Shown here: positions 55,589-64,000 of the stretch, piece after piece
How the letters are laid out: each line of letters begins with the position of its first letter
Numbering within the stretch: position 1 is the stretch's first letter
DNA from: JADJEI01 sp035328465
GTDB lineage: Bacteria > Bacteroidota > Ignavibacteria > Ignavibacteriales > Ignavibacteriaceae
NCBI GenBank assembly: GCA_035328465.1
Contig: DAOLIQ010000007.1
Location: 1 to 64,000, forward strand
DNA: 64,000 nucleotides
Reading direction: 5' to 3'
Translations under genes and position numbers: made by a program
Notes under the pieces: model-generated
Told to the model about the DNA's origin: nothing
Database searches by the model: none
What the model saw: only the letters and a program-made list of their open reading frames with translations

Positions 55589-56794
55589 TTACCTGAATGG
55601 ACAAAATGAAAAAGCTTTGACCGGGTTAGATTTTTCATCTACCTCAAAGACAGATAATTGAACGTTGCCGTCTTTGTAGAGATCAATTTGCATAAAACCC
55701 GGCTGCGATGCAGCAAACATTGTTCGCTCTCCTTTTGATAACTCAGTGTGATGTGAAGAAGTTCCAAACCCGCTTACAAGATAAATTGAATTATTAATTC
55801 CATTCAGTATTTGAAGCGAATGCTCATGCCCTGAGGCATAAATAATATTTTGATGATTCTTTAATACATTTTCTATACTGAATATGTAATGTTGATATTC
55901 AGAGTTAGACATATCCTGATTAGAAATCCCCATCATTCTTGTTAATGGATAAATTGAACCTATTACAGGTAGGGGTATCCACAAATTCGAATTTATATTT
56001 AATAAGGGAAATACATGATCTTTCCAGCTAAAATATCCTCCGTGTGGTCCATAACTAATCAAGGGATGATGTGCAGCAATGATGACTAAATCATTGGCGT
56101 AGGCGGTCAGTAGTGAATCTAAAGATTTTACGATTTCAATTTCCGAGTTACAATCACACCCTGCAGTTGGTTTTGTCCCTGAATGAAGCCACCACTGCGA
56201 ATCAAGTACTATTATTTTAATCTTGCTGCCAACTTCAACTACCGATGGGCCGGGGCAGCCATTCTCAGGTAAAAATCGAATCTGCGGAAAATATTTCGAG
56301 TCTATAAATGCCTGTTCATTTTTTACTCTATTCAAGCCCTCTTCGGTGCCTTGCGCCCAATCATGATTACCGGGAAGAAACACAGCGTTCACTTTGCTAT
56401 TGATAATTAAATCGAGCTGCTGTTTAAATTTATTTTCGGCATTTAGTCTTTCCCCTTCCACAGGACCTGGCATACCGTAAGGATAAATATTATCTCCTAA
56501 TGTTATAATGAAGGACTTTGCTTGTAGTTGAATTGCTTGTTTCTGCATTGCTAACAGCACAGGTTCCTGGTTGGTCAGCGAAGGATCACCAGCATCACCA
56601 ATTAATAATATCCGGTTAATGATGAGACTATCACTCTCATTTACTCCGCCAATTTTTTTTGCTTCAGCACTAATGTAATTACCCTGAATAGATTTATTTG
56701 TAGAATAAAAAATTACCAGGGTTGCGGCTGACAAAATTAAAAGGTATGTCAGTTTATTATGCAGGTTATATTTTTGAATTAAAGATTGCTTCAT
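55589..56794 (-). CDS. Exported calcineurin-like metallophosphatase
   Basis: A 401-residue protein with a membrane helix or signal anchor (about residues 15-31). The five metal motifs are LLIGDAGDP, GDNIYPYGMP, LPGNHDWAQG, IIAAHHPLIS and ASGHEHSLQ, in order. Purple-acid-phosphatase-like proteins of this type hydrolyse phosphomonoesters outside the cytoplasm. A cysteine-rich insert (GCDCNSE) near 205 is unusual. It could release phosphate from organic phosphates. It is a single gene. Confidence 0.88.
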   Translation of the reverse strand: MKQSLIQKYNLHNKLTYLLILSAATLVIFYSTNKSIQGNYISAEAKKIGGVNESDSLIINRILLIGDAGDPSLTNQEPVLLAMQKQAIQLQAKSFIITLGDNIYPYGMPGPVEGERLNAENKFKQQLDLIINSKVNAVFLPGNHDWAQGTEEGLNRVKNEQAFIDSKYFPQIRFLPENGCPGPSVVEVGSKIKIIVLDSQWWLHSGTKPTAGCDCNSEIEIVKSLDSLLTAYANDLVIIAAHHPLISYGPHGGYFSWKDHVFPLLNINSNLWIPLPVIGSIYPLTRMMGISNQDMSNSEYQHYIFSIENVLKNHQNIIYASGHEHSLQILNGINNSIYLVSGFGTSSHHTELSKGERTMFAASQPGFMQIDLYKDGNVQLSVFEVDEKSNPVKAFSFCPFR

Positions 56795-56916
56795 TAATAA
56801 TCGGCTTTAACTTCAATTAATTTTACAAAAATATACAAATCAAAAATTATTCTGGACTTATTACTCACTATTTGATAACCCTTTTTCAACTACAGTTTTA
56901 ATTTAATCGTTGGAAA

Positions 56917-56968
56917 TAAAAAAGGCAAACCATTAATTGTGTTAGTATAATTTAATAATTTGCCTTTG
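56917..56968 (-). terminator. Terminator of the malic enzyme gene
   Basis: AAAGGCAAA and TTTGCCTTT enclose a longer AT-rich loop, and the minus-strand product ends TTTTTTATTT. It lies just after the malic enzyme stop codon. Confidence 0.8.
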
Positions 56969-56988
56969 AAACGGAGCTTATATAATTA

Positions 56989-59244
56989 TTACTTATTAGA
57001 CTGAGCAGCTTCAACAACTGCTATTGCAGTCATATTAATAATATCATCAACACTTGCATCACGCTGTAAAACGTGAACGGGTTTTTTCATTCCCATTAAT
57101 ATCGGACCGATAACAGTAGCCTGTCCGATTCTTGCCAATAATTTGTAGGCTATGTTTCCCGCATCAAGGTTTGGAAAAACGAGCACATTTGCACCACCCT
57201 TAATATTTGAAAATGGAAATGTTTTATCAAGGATTTCAGGAACCACTGCAGTGTCGGCTTGCATTTCACCATCAACAACTAGATCTGGTCGCCTCTCGTG
57301 AATGATGCGCAAAGCTTCTTTAACTTTATTTGATTCAGGATAAGGTGCGCTTCCAAAATTGCTAAACGAGAGCAGAGCGATTTTAGGTTTAATTTCAAAA
57401 TGCTGAACTGTATCAGCAGCAGAGATCGCTATCTCAGCAAGCTGTTCGGAATTTGGATTAACATTAACTGTACAGTCAGCGAAGAAATATGTATCTTTTT
57501 TAGTGACCACAATGTACATGCCTGAAACTATCTTAAAACCTTCTTTAACACCAACACACTCTAATGCCGGACGAATAGTGTTCGGGTAACTTGAAGCGTA
57601 ACCGCTGATTAATGCATCAGCATCACCCATTTCAACCATCATCGAGCCGAAATAATTTGGATCTTTAATTAGACTTTTTGAATCCCAAATTGTTGCGCCC
57701 TTCCGCTGTCTTTTGCGGAAGAATGCCTGGGCGTATTCTTCACACTTCTCACAATTCGTAGGATCCATAATTGTAAAATCTTTAACATCGAACCCAATTC
57801 TCTCAATTTCACTTTTGATGAATTTTTCATTGCCGATTAAAATTGGTAGAGCGATTTTATCTGAAAAAACTGCCTGTGCAGCACGGATAATATTTTCTTG
57901 TTCACCTTCAGGATATACAACTCGTTTTGGATTCTTCTGAGCTTTGTGAATCATAACTCTGATTACTTCCTTCGAAAGTCCAAGACGTTCTTTCAACTGT
58001 TCTTCATACACTGTCCAATCCATCTTAGTGATTTTTGCCACCCCTGTTTCGATTGCTGCTTTTGCAACTGCAGGAGCAACATACCAGAGAACTCGTGGAT
58101 CGAATGGCTTTGGAATAATGTAATCTTGTCCGAACTCAAATCCTTCACCACCGTAAGCTTTCATAACCATCTCGGGAACTTTTTCACGTGCGAGTTTTGC
58201 AAGTGCAAGTGTTGCTGCCATTTTCATTTCATCATTAATTGTGGATGCTCTAACATCGAGCGCGCCGCGAAATATAAATGGAAAACCTAAAACGTTATTC
58301 ACTTGATTCGGATAATCGCTTCTGCCAGTTGCCATTATTAAATCTTTACGTACCGAAGTTGCATCTTCGTAACTGATTTCGGGATCGGGATTAGCCATAG
58401 CAAAAATTATCGGGTTTGGAGCCATTGTTTTAACCCATTCTTTATCAACCACCCCGCCTTTGGATAAACCAATAAATACATCGGCATCTTTGAATGCTTC
58501 TTCCAAAGAAGCAAATCCTTTTTCCTGGGCAAAGCCATCTTTATATTTATTAAGATCTGTTCGGTCATGTGTAATGCATCCTTTAGAATCAAACATATAA
58601 ATGTTTTCCTTCTTTACACCAGCACGAACATAATGTTTGCAGCAAGAAATAGCCGCAGCACCAGCTCCATTAACAATCACTCTGATTTTATCCAACTTCT
58701 TCCCTGCTATTTCAACAGCATTTATTAAAGCAGCGCAAGATATAATCGCTGTTCCGTGTTGGTCGTCATGGAAGACAGGAATTTTCATTGTCTTTTTCAA
58801 AGTTTCTTCAATTTCGAAACACTCGGGAGCTTTTATGTCTTCAAGATTTATTCCGCCGAAAGTTGGTTCTAAAAGTTCCGCTAAACGAATAACTTCCTTG
58901 GGATCTTTTGAAGCAACTTCAATATCGAAAACATCTATGTCAGCAAATCTTTTAAACAAAACCCCCTTCCCTTCCATTACCGGCTTTCCGGCTTCAGGTC
59001 CAATATCGCCGAGACCCAATACAGCGGTACCATTTGAAAGAACTGCAACAAGATTTCCTTTTGCAGTATATTTATAAACGTCATCAACATTAGCATTTAT
59101 CTCCATGCATGGCACTGCCACTCCGGGCGTGTATGCAAGCGACAAATCCCTTGAAGTTAAACATGGTTTTGTAGGTGTTACTTCTATTTTACCTCTGCGA
59201 CCGCCGCTATGATAAAATAGAGCATCCTCTTTCTGAATTTTCAT
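56989..59244 (-). CDS. maeB: MaeB-type malic enzyme with phosphotransacetylase-like domain
   Basis: A 751-residue bifunctional-architecture malic enzyme. The N-terminal malic domain has SLAYTPGVAVPC (catalytic Tyr) and FHDDQHGTA near residue 160, followed by the NAD(P) loop VNGAGAAAIS near 190. The C-terminal third (about 430-751) is the phosphotransacetylase-like domain, with GEQENIIRAAQAV and DGEMQADTAV. It decarboxylates malate to pyruvate with reduction of NAD(P). In MaeB the PTA-like part is regulatory, often sensing acetyl-CoA, and is usually inactive. AGGAG precedes the ATG and its own terminator follows. Confidence 0.96.
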   Translation of the reverse strand: MKIQKEDALFYHSGGRRGKIEVTPTKPCLTSRDLSLAYTPGVAVPCMEINANVDDVYKYTAKGNLVAVLSNGTAVLGLGDIGPEAGKPVMEGKGVLFKRFADIDVFDIEVASKDPKEVIRLAELLEPTFGGINLEDIKAPECFEIEETLKKTMKIPVFHDDQHGTAIISCAALINAVEIAGKKLDKIRVIVNGAGAAAISCCKHYVRAGVKKENIYMFDSKGCITHDRTDLNKYKDGFAQEKGFASLEEAFKDADVFIGLSKGGVVDKEWVKTMAPNPIIFAMANPDPEISYEDATSVRKDLIMATGRSDYPNQVNNVLGFPFIFRGALDVRASTINDEMKMAATLALAKLAREKVPEMVMKAYGGEGFEFGQDYIIPKPFDPRVLWYVAPAVAKAAIETGVAKITKMDWTVYEEQLKERLGLSKEVIRVMIHKAQKNPKRVVYPEGEQENIIRAAQAVFSDKIALPILIGNEKFIKSEIERIGFDVKDFTIMDPTNCEKCEEYAQAFFRKRQRKGATIWDSKSLIKDPNYFGSMMVEMGDADALISGYASSYPNTIRPALECVGVKEGFKIVSGMYIVVTKKDTYFFADCTVNVNPNSEQLAEIAISAADTVQHFEIKPKIALLSFSNFGSAPYPESNKVKEALRIIHERRPDLVVDGEMQADTAVVPEILDKTFPFSNIKGGANVLVFPNLDAGNIAYKLLARIGQATVIGPILMGMKKPVHVLQRDASVDDIINMTAIAVVEAAQSNK

Positions 59245-59675
59245 TTTATTCTCCTGATTAAAAGTACCAATCTTTCACATTTATGAAAGCTGGTGATTGT
59301 TATTATTGTATTTAAATATTGATATAAGGTAAGTATCAACAATTTATTAATTGCTGTTATGTTTTTTGAAGCACTATCTAAGTTCAAATCCACTTTTAAT
59401 TCCCATCTGAATTTTATAGTAACAAAATATTTTCATTTTTTAAACTGTAAATATTTTGCTTAGTAAAATTACGAACTTACGGGTAATGAAACACTATCAA
59501 ATTGATTTACTCTTAAGTTAAAAATTGAAATTTACAGTGTCACCAATTAAAACTCTACCTGCTAAAATATTTATGTTCAAATTTTAGCTGCAAAAAAAAG
59601 TCCTGCTGAGTTGCAGGACTTCTAAAAACTATTAGGATTCTCTGTTGATGTATTACATAAAACAGAAATATTTGC
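59245..59675. other. Intergenic region between malic enzyme and the sulfur operon
   Basis: About 430 bases, with both flanking genes on the minus strand. It contains the operon terminator at 59592-59622 and, presumably, the malic enzyme promoter. I see no RNA gene or other structure. Confidence 0.5.
59592..59622 (-). terminator. Terminator of the sulfur operon
   Basis: AAGTCCTGC and GCAGGACTT flank a TGAGTT loop, and the minus-strand product ends in eight T. It lies 53 bases after the rhodanese stop. Confidence 0.92.
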
Positions 59676-60338
59676 TCAACATCCTTCACGTTTCTTTTTC
59701 TTTGTTGGAGTAGTTATCGTTCCCGATTTTTTAGTATTTGATGTAGGAAGCTGTATTTGAGTTGTTGTTGCAGCAGTCTCTGTTTCAGATGAAACCATCA
59801 TTGCCTGCCCACCGAAATATTTACTTATTTCTTCCATCTTTTTAAAGTTGGCAATTTCTTCATCGCTTGCATTTAACGAGCATTTAGGAAACAGCACCTG
59901 GTCCTTCCAGGCATTAATACCACCTTTAAGAATATAAACTCCTTTATAATCATTTGCCTTCAGAATGAACCAACCCTGCGAAGCGGTAACTTCATCATCC
60001 GAAATAAGAATTATTTTTTGATTCCTGTGTAAATCAGATTTGGGTAACTCAATCAGAGGGATATTTTCTGATTCAGGTAAAGAATATTCAGAATACAGAT
60101 CCGGAGTACGTAGGTCAACCAAATCAAAATCAGCTTTCCCTTGAATTATCCAGTTTGCAAGCATAACTGGATCAATTTTGTCAGCACCATTCATTGTCGA
60201 ATACGATAAATCTTCCGAATTAATTTTTATCGTTGTACCTCCATAGGGATCGCCGGCAAAAATCGCAATAACACCAAGCACTACACCTATTATTATAAGC
60301 CTGATTTTCAAATCAAGCTGGGAAAATTTTTTGATCAT
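59676..60338 (-). CDS. Membrane-anchored rhodanese-like protein without catalytic cysteine
   Basis: A 220-residue protein with an N-terminal helix (IRLIIIGVVLGVIAIFA) and a periplasmic rhodanese domain: DFDLVDLRTPDLYSEYSLPES near residue 74 and YILKGGINAWKD near 132. The active-site loop, usually starting with Cys, is IILISDDEVTASQ (about 103-115), so the catalytic Cys is absent. The tail is Thr-rich, then basic, and ends KKKKREGC with a terminal cysteine that might carry sulfur. Another Cys is in FPKCSLNAS. It is the last gene of the operon, overlapping the YeeE-like gene by four bases. Confidence 0.88.
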   Translation of the reverse strand: MIKKFSQLDLKIRLIIIGVVLGVIAIFAGDPYGGTTIKINSEDLSYSTMNGADKIDPVMLANWIIQGKADFDLVDLRTPDLYSEYSLPESENIPLIELPKSDLHRNQKIILISDDEVTASQGWFILKANDYKGVYILKGGINAWKDQVLFPKCSLNASDEEIANFKKMEEISKYFGGQAMMVSSETETAATTTQIQLPTSNTKKSGTITTPTKKKKREGC

Positions 60339-60946
60339 AATTTATTCTCCGGATTTCTGTGGGCAAATTTTTTCTCACTCCATTCGGCAAGTATAAAAGC
60401 ACCAATAGCCATAATCACAACAAAAAATACTACCATGCCATAAGGTAGGTGGAAAAACTGGGGTAGTGTTAAACTGCCCATATTTGTTGAATAAAAAAAG
60501 TCAGTTATATGTGGAAATATTTCGCCGAAAACAAATATGCCAAACATAACTCCGAGAATGTATATCAAACCGTCTAATTTACCAGTCGCAAACGAAACTA
60601 CAGAAGTACCAGGGCAATAACCGCCAATTACAAAACCGACACCAAGAATTAATCCACCAAGCACTTGCGGCAGTAAATACGTTTCACTTATGTAAATAAG
60701 TGATAAATCTACAAACCCGATAACGGATAAATAATAAACTCCGAGCATTGCCGTAACAATTGCAGTAAACATTACTTTTAATACGCGCATATTGCCAAAA
60801 TAAAATTGTGCTGCTAGAATTCTTGCGCTTCCGAAACCTCCTCTTTCCAATGCAAAGCCAAACCCAATGCCAATCACGAATGCAATAATTAAGCTGACAT
60901 CGGCATTAAAAAAACCAAATTTGAAAAACGGTGCGTTCATATCCAT
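60335..60946 (-). CDS. YeeE/YedE-family half-transporter (second half)
   Basis: A 203-residue membrane protein with about five helices, of the YeeE/YedE (DUF395) family. ALERGGFGSARIL near residue 32 and GGYCPGTSVVSFATGKLDG near 107-125 carry the conserved Cys thought to pass sulfur. Full-length YeeE/TsuA imports thiosulfate, and this corresponds to its half containing the GGYCPG loop. Split forms such as PmpA/PmpB are known. Its start overlaps the preceding half by ten bases, indicating that the two make one unit. Confidence 0.87.
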   Translation of the reverse strand: MDMNAPFFKFGFFNADVSLIIAFVIGIGFGFALERGGFGSARILAAQFYFGNMRVLKVMFTAIVTAMLGVYYLSVIGFVDLSLIYISETYLLPQVLGGLILGVGFVIGGYCPGTSVVSFATGKLDGLIYILGVMFGIFVFGEIFPHITDFFYSTNMGSLTLPQFFHLPYGMVVFFVVIMAIGAFILAEWSEKKFAHRNPENKL

Positions 60947-61512
60947 TGCCTCCTAAAAAAATATGCTGCTGCATATCCACCAGCAAAAACCATCATCATA
61001 AAAGCCCAGCTTCCCAGGTTAAGTAATGCCCCACCCGATAGAGCTTGACCGCTTGTGCATCCGCGTGCAAGCTTGGCTCCGATTCCCATTAAACTTCCTC
61101 CAATAAAAGCATAAAGTAATCTTTTCTTCGAAGTGATGTTTACTCCCCTTTCAATCCCTTTCTTTACCCTTCCGGCAAGTGAACCTGAAATAAACCCACC
61201 TGCAAGAACACCAATGACTTCAAACACGAGCCAATCTTTTAATGGGTTAGTTGTACCATCACCAAGATATTCATTATAGAAAGGATTTGAGTTTGCGTGG
61301 TCAGGTGCAATTGTATTTACTCCAACAGCAACTACTGTTGATAAAGCCCCCGACGCACCAAGTCCTCTGCCCATTATGACAAATGCTGCAAGCAAAACTA
61401 AGCCTAAACCAATTCCGGTAAGATAAGGATTTGAGTATTGCTGAGCTTTCACCTCAACTTGTACTTCTTCTTTTTCAAATATCCCGGAAATTTTTTTAAC
61501 GAGTGTACTCAT
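60937..61512 (-). CDS. YeeE/YedE-family half-transporter (first half)
   Basis: A 191-residue YeeE/YedE protein with a cytoplasmic N-terminal tail rich in charged residues, then about five helices. Motifs are GRGLGASGALS near residue 48 and KLARGCTSGQALSGGALLN near 150-168, with the conserved Cys in GCTSGQ. It likely forms a heterodimer with the following gene product to pass thiosulfate or sulfane sulfur across the membrane. It lies 14 bases after the NrfD gene. Confidence 0.87.
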   Translation of the reverse strand: MSTLVKKISGIFEKEEVQVEVKAQQYSNPYLTGIGLGLVLLAAFVIMGRGLGASGALSTVVAVGVNTIAPDHANSNPFYNEYLGDGTTNPLKDWLVFEVIGVLAGGFISGSLAGRVKKGIERGVNITSKKRLLYAFIGGSLMGIGAKLARGCTSGQALSGGALLNLGSWAFMMMVFAGGYAAAYFFRRQWI

Positions 61513-61526
61513 ATTAATTCTCTCCG

Positions 61527-62486
61527 TTATTTTAAATGTGCATTAAACCAATGACTGTATTGTCCAGCCAAAACAATAATAAATCTAAGTATCAATCCGC
61601 CTGCAATTACCATTATTGGGGCAATTGGCGTGTGTTTTATTTTATGACTGACAGCAAGAAGCTGAATAATTAATGGAATTACTATCCCAAGCCCAATTAC
61701 AATGACCCAAAAGGCTGGGGCAAAAGGTCCATCAATTAAAAGATAAATAGCATCTATATGCGTCTTTGAGGAATTAAGCAATCCTAAAAAAAGCATAACA
61801 AAAGTAAAAAGTTCTATTACAAGAAATCCATTATCAGCTTTTGCAAGCAGCTCTGATTCAGCTTTATTTTTTGCAACGAGGTGGACATAAGCAGCCGCAG
61901 CAGACAAACCCGAAACAAGAAACAGCACCCACAACAATGCGCTATTCCACAAAGGTCTTGAAACCATGGTGCTGAGTAAAACTCCTGTGTAAGCTCCGAG
62001 CATCATCCCGAATAACATATTTAATATTCCAATGTTCCTGATTAAAATATGATGTTTCGAAATTCTTTGTGAAATATCTGAAAGTTTTGGAATTAATTTT
62101 GTCATCCATTTAGATGGTCGAATTAAAATATTTGCGATCAATGCAGGATAAACGAGAATCAATATCCACGCACCCCACGACATTGGGGATTTTAGTTCAA
62201 AGGTTGTGTATAATCTCCAAACATAAAGCTTGTGTGAAAGATCAAGAAACAGTGCAAACATCCCAACGCTTAAAAGCACAACACTTGTAAAAGGAATTGA
62301 GAAGCAGGCACAATTACTTTCTTTATGCCGCCCGCTAAAAAGAAAATAACCGGAGATGATCATCATACCGGCAACCATTCCGCCAAGAAAAAGATAAACA
62401 GGTATTTGCCATTCCCACATCGCCATTGAAGGATCAACATGCGGGTTATTTCTTGTTGTCGATAATTCTATAATTTGTGAAATCAT
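61527..62486 (-). CDS. NrfD/PsrC-like membrane anchor subunit
   Basis: A 319-residue protein with eight or nine membrane helices, of the NrfD/PsrC family. WEWQIPVYLFLGGMVAGMMI near residue 24 and LYVWRLYTTFELKSPMSWGA near 87 are the landmarks. It anchors the ferredoxin and molybdenum subunits to the membrane and exchanges electrons with quinone. The adjoining ferredoxin stop is seven bases upstream, so the two are co-translated. Confidence 0.9.
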   Translation of the reverse strand: MISQIIELSTTRNNPHVDPSMAMWEWQIPVYLFLGGMVAGMMIISGYFLFSGRHKESNCACFSIPFTSVVLLSVGMFALFLDLSHKLYVWRLYTTFELKSPMSWGAWILILVYPALIANILIRPSKWMTKLIPKLSDISQRISKHHILIRNIGILNMLFGMMLGAYTGVLLSTMVSRPLWNSALLWVLFLVSGLSAAAAYVHLVAKNKAESELLAKADNGFLVIELFTFVMLFLGLLNSSKTHIDAIYLLIDGPFAPAFWVIVIGLGIVIPLIIQLLAVSHKIKHTPIAPIMVIAGGLILRFIIVLAGQYSHWFNAHLK

Positions 62487-62493
62487 TTTTATC

Positions 62494-63033
62494 TCAAGTT
62501 AAATAATAAATATTAGGCTCGGTGCCTGCGTTCGGAAGATTAACATGCCATTTACGTGAGTTAAGTAATTGACTTACTTCACTATTTGGATCATCAAGAT
62601 CACCGAAGTGCATACAATAAGTCGGGCAAACTTCAACACAAGCAGGCTTCATTCCTTTTTCAACTCTGTGAATACAAAATGTACATTTATCGGCGTAACC
62701 GTCGGGGTGAATAAATCTTGCATCGTATGGACATGACTCGACACAAGCTTTACAGCCAATGCACATTTCGTGATCAACTAAAACAACACCTCCAAATTCG
62801 TGAATGTGACTTGCCCCGGTCGGACAGCAATCTACACACGGAGTGTTAGAACAGTGATTACACCTTTCTGTTCTTATTTCAAGTTGAATTTCCGGAAACT
62901 TACCGTGAGATTCGGTTACAATCCAATCACGGTTGTAGCCTTCAGGTATATTATTTTCTGTTTTGCAAGCAACAACACAATCGTTGCAGCCGACACATTT
63001 TTTTGTATCAATCACCATTCCGTAGCGCGGCAT
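62494..63033 (-). CDS. Four-cluster ferredoxin subunit, PsrB-like
   Basis: A 179-residue electron-transfer subunit with 16 cysteines in the four-cluster pattern: CVGCNDCVVAC, CNHCSNTPCVDCCP, CIGCKACVESCP and CTFCIHRVEKGMKPAC/CP. It relays electrons between the NrfD anchor and the molybdenum subunit. I set the start at ATG 63033 because GGAG precedes it and one base separates it from the molybdoprotein stop. A longer frame from 63051 would overlap that gene and add six residues (MRWRVK). Confidence 0.93.
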   Translation of the reverse strand: MPRYGMVIDTKKCVGCNDCVVACKTENNIPEGYNRDWIVTESHGKFPEIQLEIRTERCNHCSNTPCVDCCPTGASHIHEFGGVVLVDHEMCIGCKACVESCPYDARFIHPDGYADKCTFCIHRVEKGMKPACVEVCPTYCMHFGDLDDPNSEVSQLLNSRKWHVNLPNAGTEPNIYYLT

Positions 63034-63034
63034 T

Positions 63035-64000
63035 TTAACTCTCCATCTCAAATGTTACGAAATTTACATTCATTCCTGTCCCCCCCATTAAAGGATCAGT
63101 GTTATATTTTGTAATCAGTTCACTGTCGCTCGCACCTTTTTTATAAGTTGAGTGAAGTTGACGTGATTTCTGTCCGAAACCATGAACTAAGTAAACACAG
63201 TCTTTTCTGATTCTTTCTGTCGCTTTAACTTTTATCGGATCGCTGATTACACCATCTTGATTTTTTAATTTAACCTTATCTCCATTTTTGATTCCCAACA
63301 TTTCAGAAACATCGGCATTTACCCAAAGTTCATTTTCACTCATTAAATCATGCAGCAAAGGATTCGACTGCGTTTTGCTGAACGTGTGCATTGGCGCTCT
63401 GCCGTAAATCATTCTAAAAGAACCGGAAGGAGGTTCTTCGTGTTTTGTATATCGGGGAACAGGATCAAATCCAGCTTCGGCAAGTTGATCAGAATAGAAT
63501 TCTATTTTACCAGAGGGAGTGGCAAATTCCGGTTCAACTCCATCTTCAAAATAAATTGGCTGTTTCGGTGCTTTAATAATACCTGAAGATTTTAATTCAT
63601 TTAAAGAAAGGCCTGCAGCTTTTAATCGTGTATCAAGATATTCCTCAATATTATTCCACGGAAAGTAAGCACCAAGCCCAAGTTTTTCGCCGAGTTTTTT
63701 TGCGATCCACCAATTTGGCTTTTGATCATTTGGTTCCTCAATAACAGGTTGTCGAATTCCAACAAAACCTTCTTTAAAGGGTGAGGCATTTAGATCGTCG
63801 TATCTTTCAAGATAAACCGATTCGGGAAGTACAACATCAGCCCAGCCGGCAATTTCGCTTGGAATTACATCGACAACTACCATCAAATCTAAATTTTGAA
63901 TTGCTTGAATAGTCTCTTTTCTGTTGGGTAAAGCCTGAATAAGATTTGTACCATAAACAAACCAGCCTTTTATCGGGTAGGGTTTACCTGATACAGTTGC
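63035..64000 (-). CDS. PsrA/PhsA-like molybdopterin oxidoreductase, C-terminal part
   Basis: The last 321 codons of a catalytic subunit; the frame is open to the right edge, so the start lies outside the window. GWFVYGTNL and VVLPESVYLERYDDLN belong to the molybdopterin-binding core. The C-terminal domain contains FATPSGKIEFYS, MIYGRAPMHTFSKTQSN and NADVSEMLGIKNGDKV. Together with the ferredoxin and NrfD genes it forms a polysulfide/thiosulfate-reductase-like complex. Sulfite oxidation (Soe), tetrathionate or other substrates cannot be excluded without the N-terminal half, which would also show any Tat signal. Confidence 0.9.
   Translation of the reverse strand, partial: ATVSGKPYPIKGWFVYGTNLIQALPNRKETIQAIQNLDLMVVVDVIPSEIAGWADVVLPESVYLERYDDLNASPFKEGFVGIRQPVIEEPNDQKPNWWIAKKLGEKLGLGAYFPWNNIEEYLDTRLKAAGLSLNELKSSGIIKAPKQPIYFEDGVEPEFATPSGKIEFYSDQLAEAGFDPVPRYTKHEEPPSGSFRMIYGRAPMHTFSKTQSNPLLHDLMSENELWVNADVSEMLGIKNGDKVKLKNQDGVISDPIKVKATERIRKDCVYLVHGFGQKSRQLHSTYKKGASDSELITKYNTDPLMGGTGMNVNFVTFEMES

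Noticed and set aside
57713..59077. Several plus-strand frames over the malic enzyme
   Set aside because: They are antisense to a fully conserved MaeB-type coding sequence and have no starts or family features.

Overview
The window looks like a chromosomal segment of an AT-rich member of the Bacteroidota/Chlorobi side of the tree, most likely Ignavibacteriota (Ignavibacterium/Melioribacter-like). This is inferred, not proven. The main support is four large secreted proteins whose C-termini carry the NYPNPFNP-type motif of type IX secretion (T9SS) sorting domains, as is common in that phylum. Further support comes from OmpA proteins with calcium-binding repeats, a TonB receptor, an indolepyruvate oxidoreductase, a polysulfide-reductase-like complex, and two upstream regions that fit the Bacteroidota TTTG/TAnnTTTG promoter pattern. 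No rRNA, CRISPR array, prophage or intact insertion sequence was seen.

Layout. 0-14.3 kb is mixed housekeeping and envelope: a small membrane protein, two RRM RNA-binding proteins, a POT-like transporter with a DUF6498-like membrane protein, tRNA-Ala(GGC) beside a decayed tRNA-like sequence, a haem-motif lipoprotein, an SDR, a TonB receptor with an upstream partner, a T9SS BNR-repeat protein, two OmpA proteins and a repeat-rich 0.8 kb gap.

14.4-42.8 kb is a large surface-polysaccharide locus. A minus-strand arm carries a Wbp-type diacetamido-uronic acid module (aminotransferase, dehydrogenase, acetyltransferase) and the initiating sugar-phosphate transferase. The divergent plus-strand arm carries a Wza-like exporter, a Wzc-like tyrosine kinase, three FemAB/GNAT-like proteins, four glycosyltransferases, a flippase, two carbohydrate deacetylases and an O-antigen-ligase/polymerase-like protein. 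Embedded in it, at 23.6-28.7 kb, is a compact block: D-2-hydroxyacid dehydrogenase, phosphoenolpyruvate mutase with all its catalytic residues, HPr-kinase-like protein, small-molecule kinase and ATP-grasp ligase. No phosphonopyruvate decarboxylase is visible. I read this block as a candidate phosphonate pathway feeding the polysaccharide, possibly through phosphonolactate. It is the most interesting system in the window.

42.9-59.2 kb holds a T9SS beta-helix protein, indolepyruvate oxidoreductase (alpha subunit without the usual C-terminal ferredoxin domain), a T9SS DUF3160 protein, an M49 peptidase-like lipoprotein with a shortened zinc motif, an OB-fold lipoprotein, a beta-barrel protein, an HD phosphohydrolase, a metallophosphatase and a MaeB-type malic enzyme. 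59.7 kb to the right edge is a minus-strand sulfur operon cut by the window end: PsrA/PhsA-like molybdoprotein (partial), four-cluster ferredoxin, NrfD membrane anchor, two half-size YeeE/YedE proteins, and a membrane-anchored rhodanese that lacks the catalytic cysteine but ends in a cysteine.
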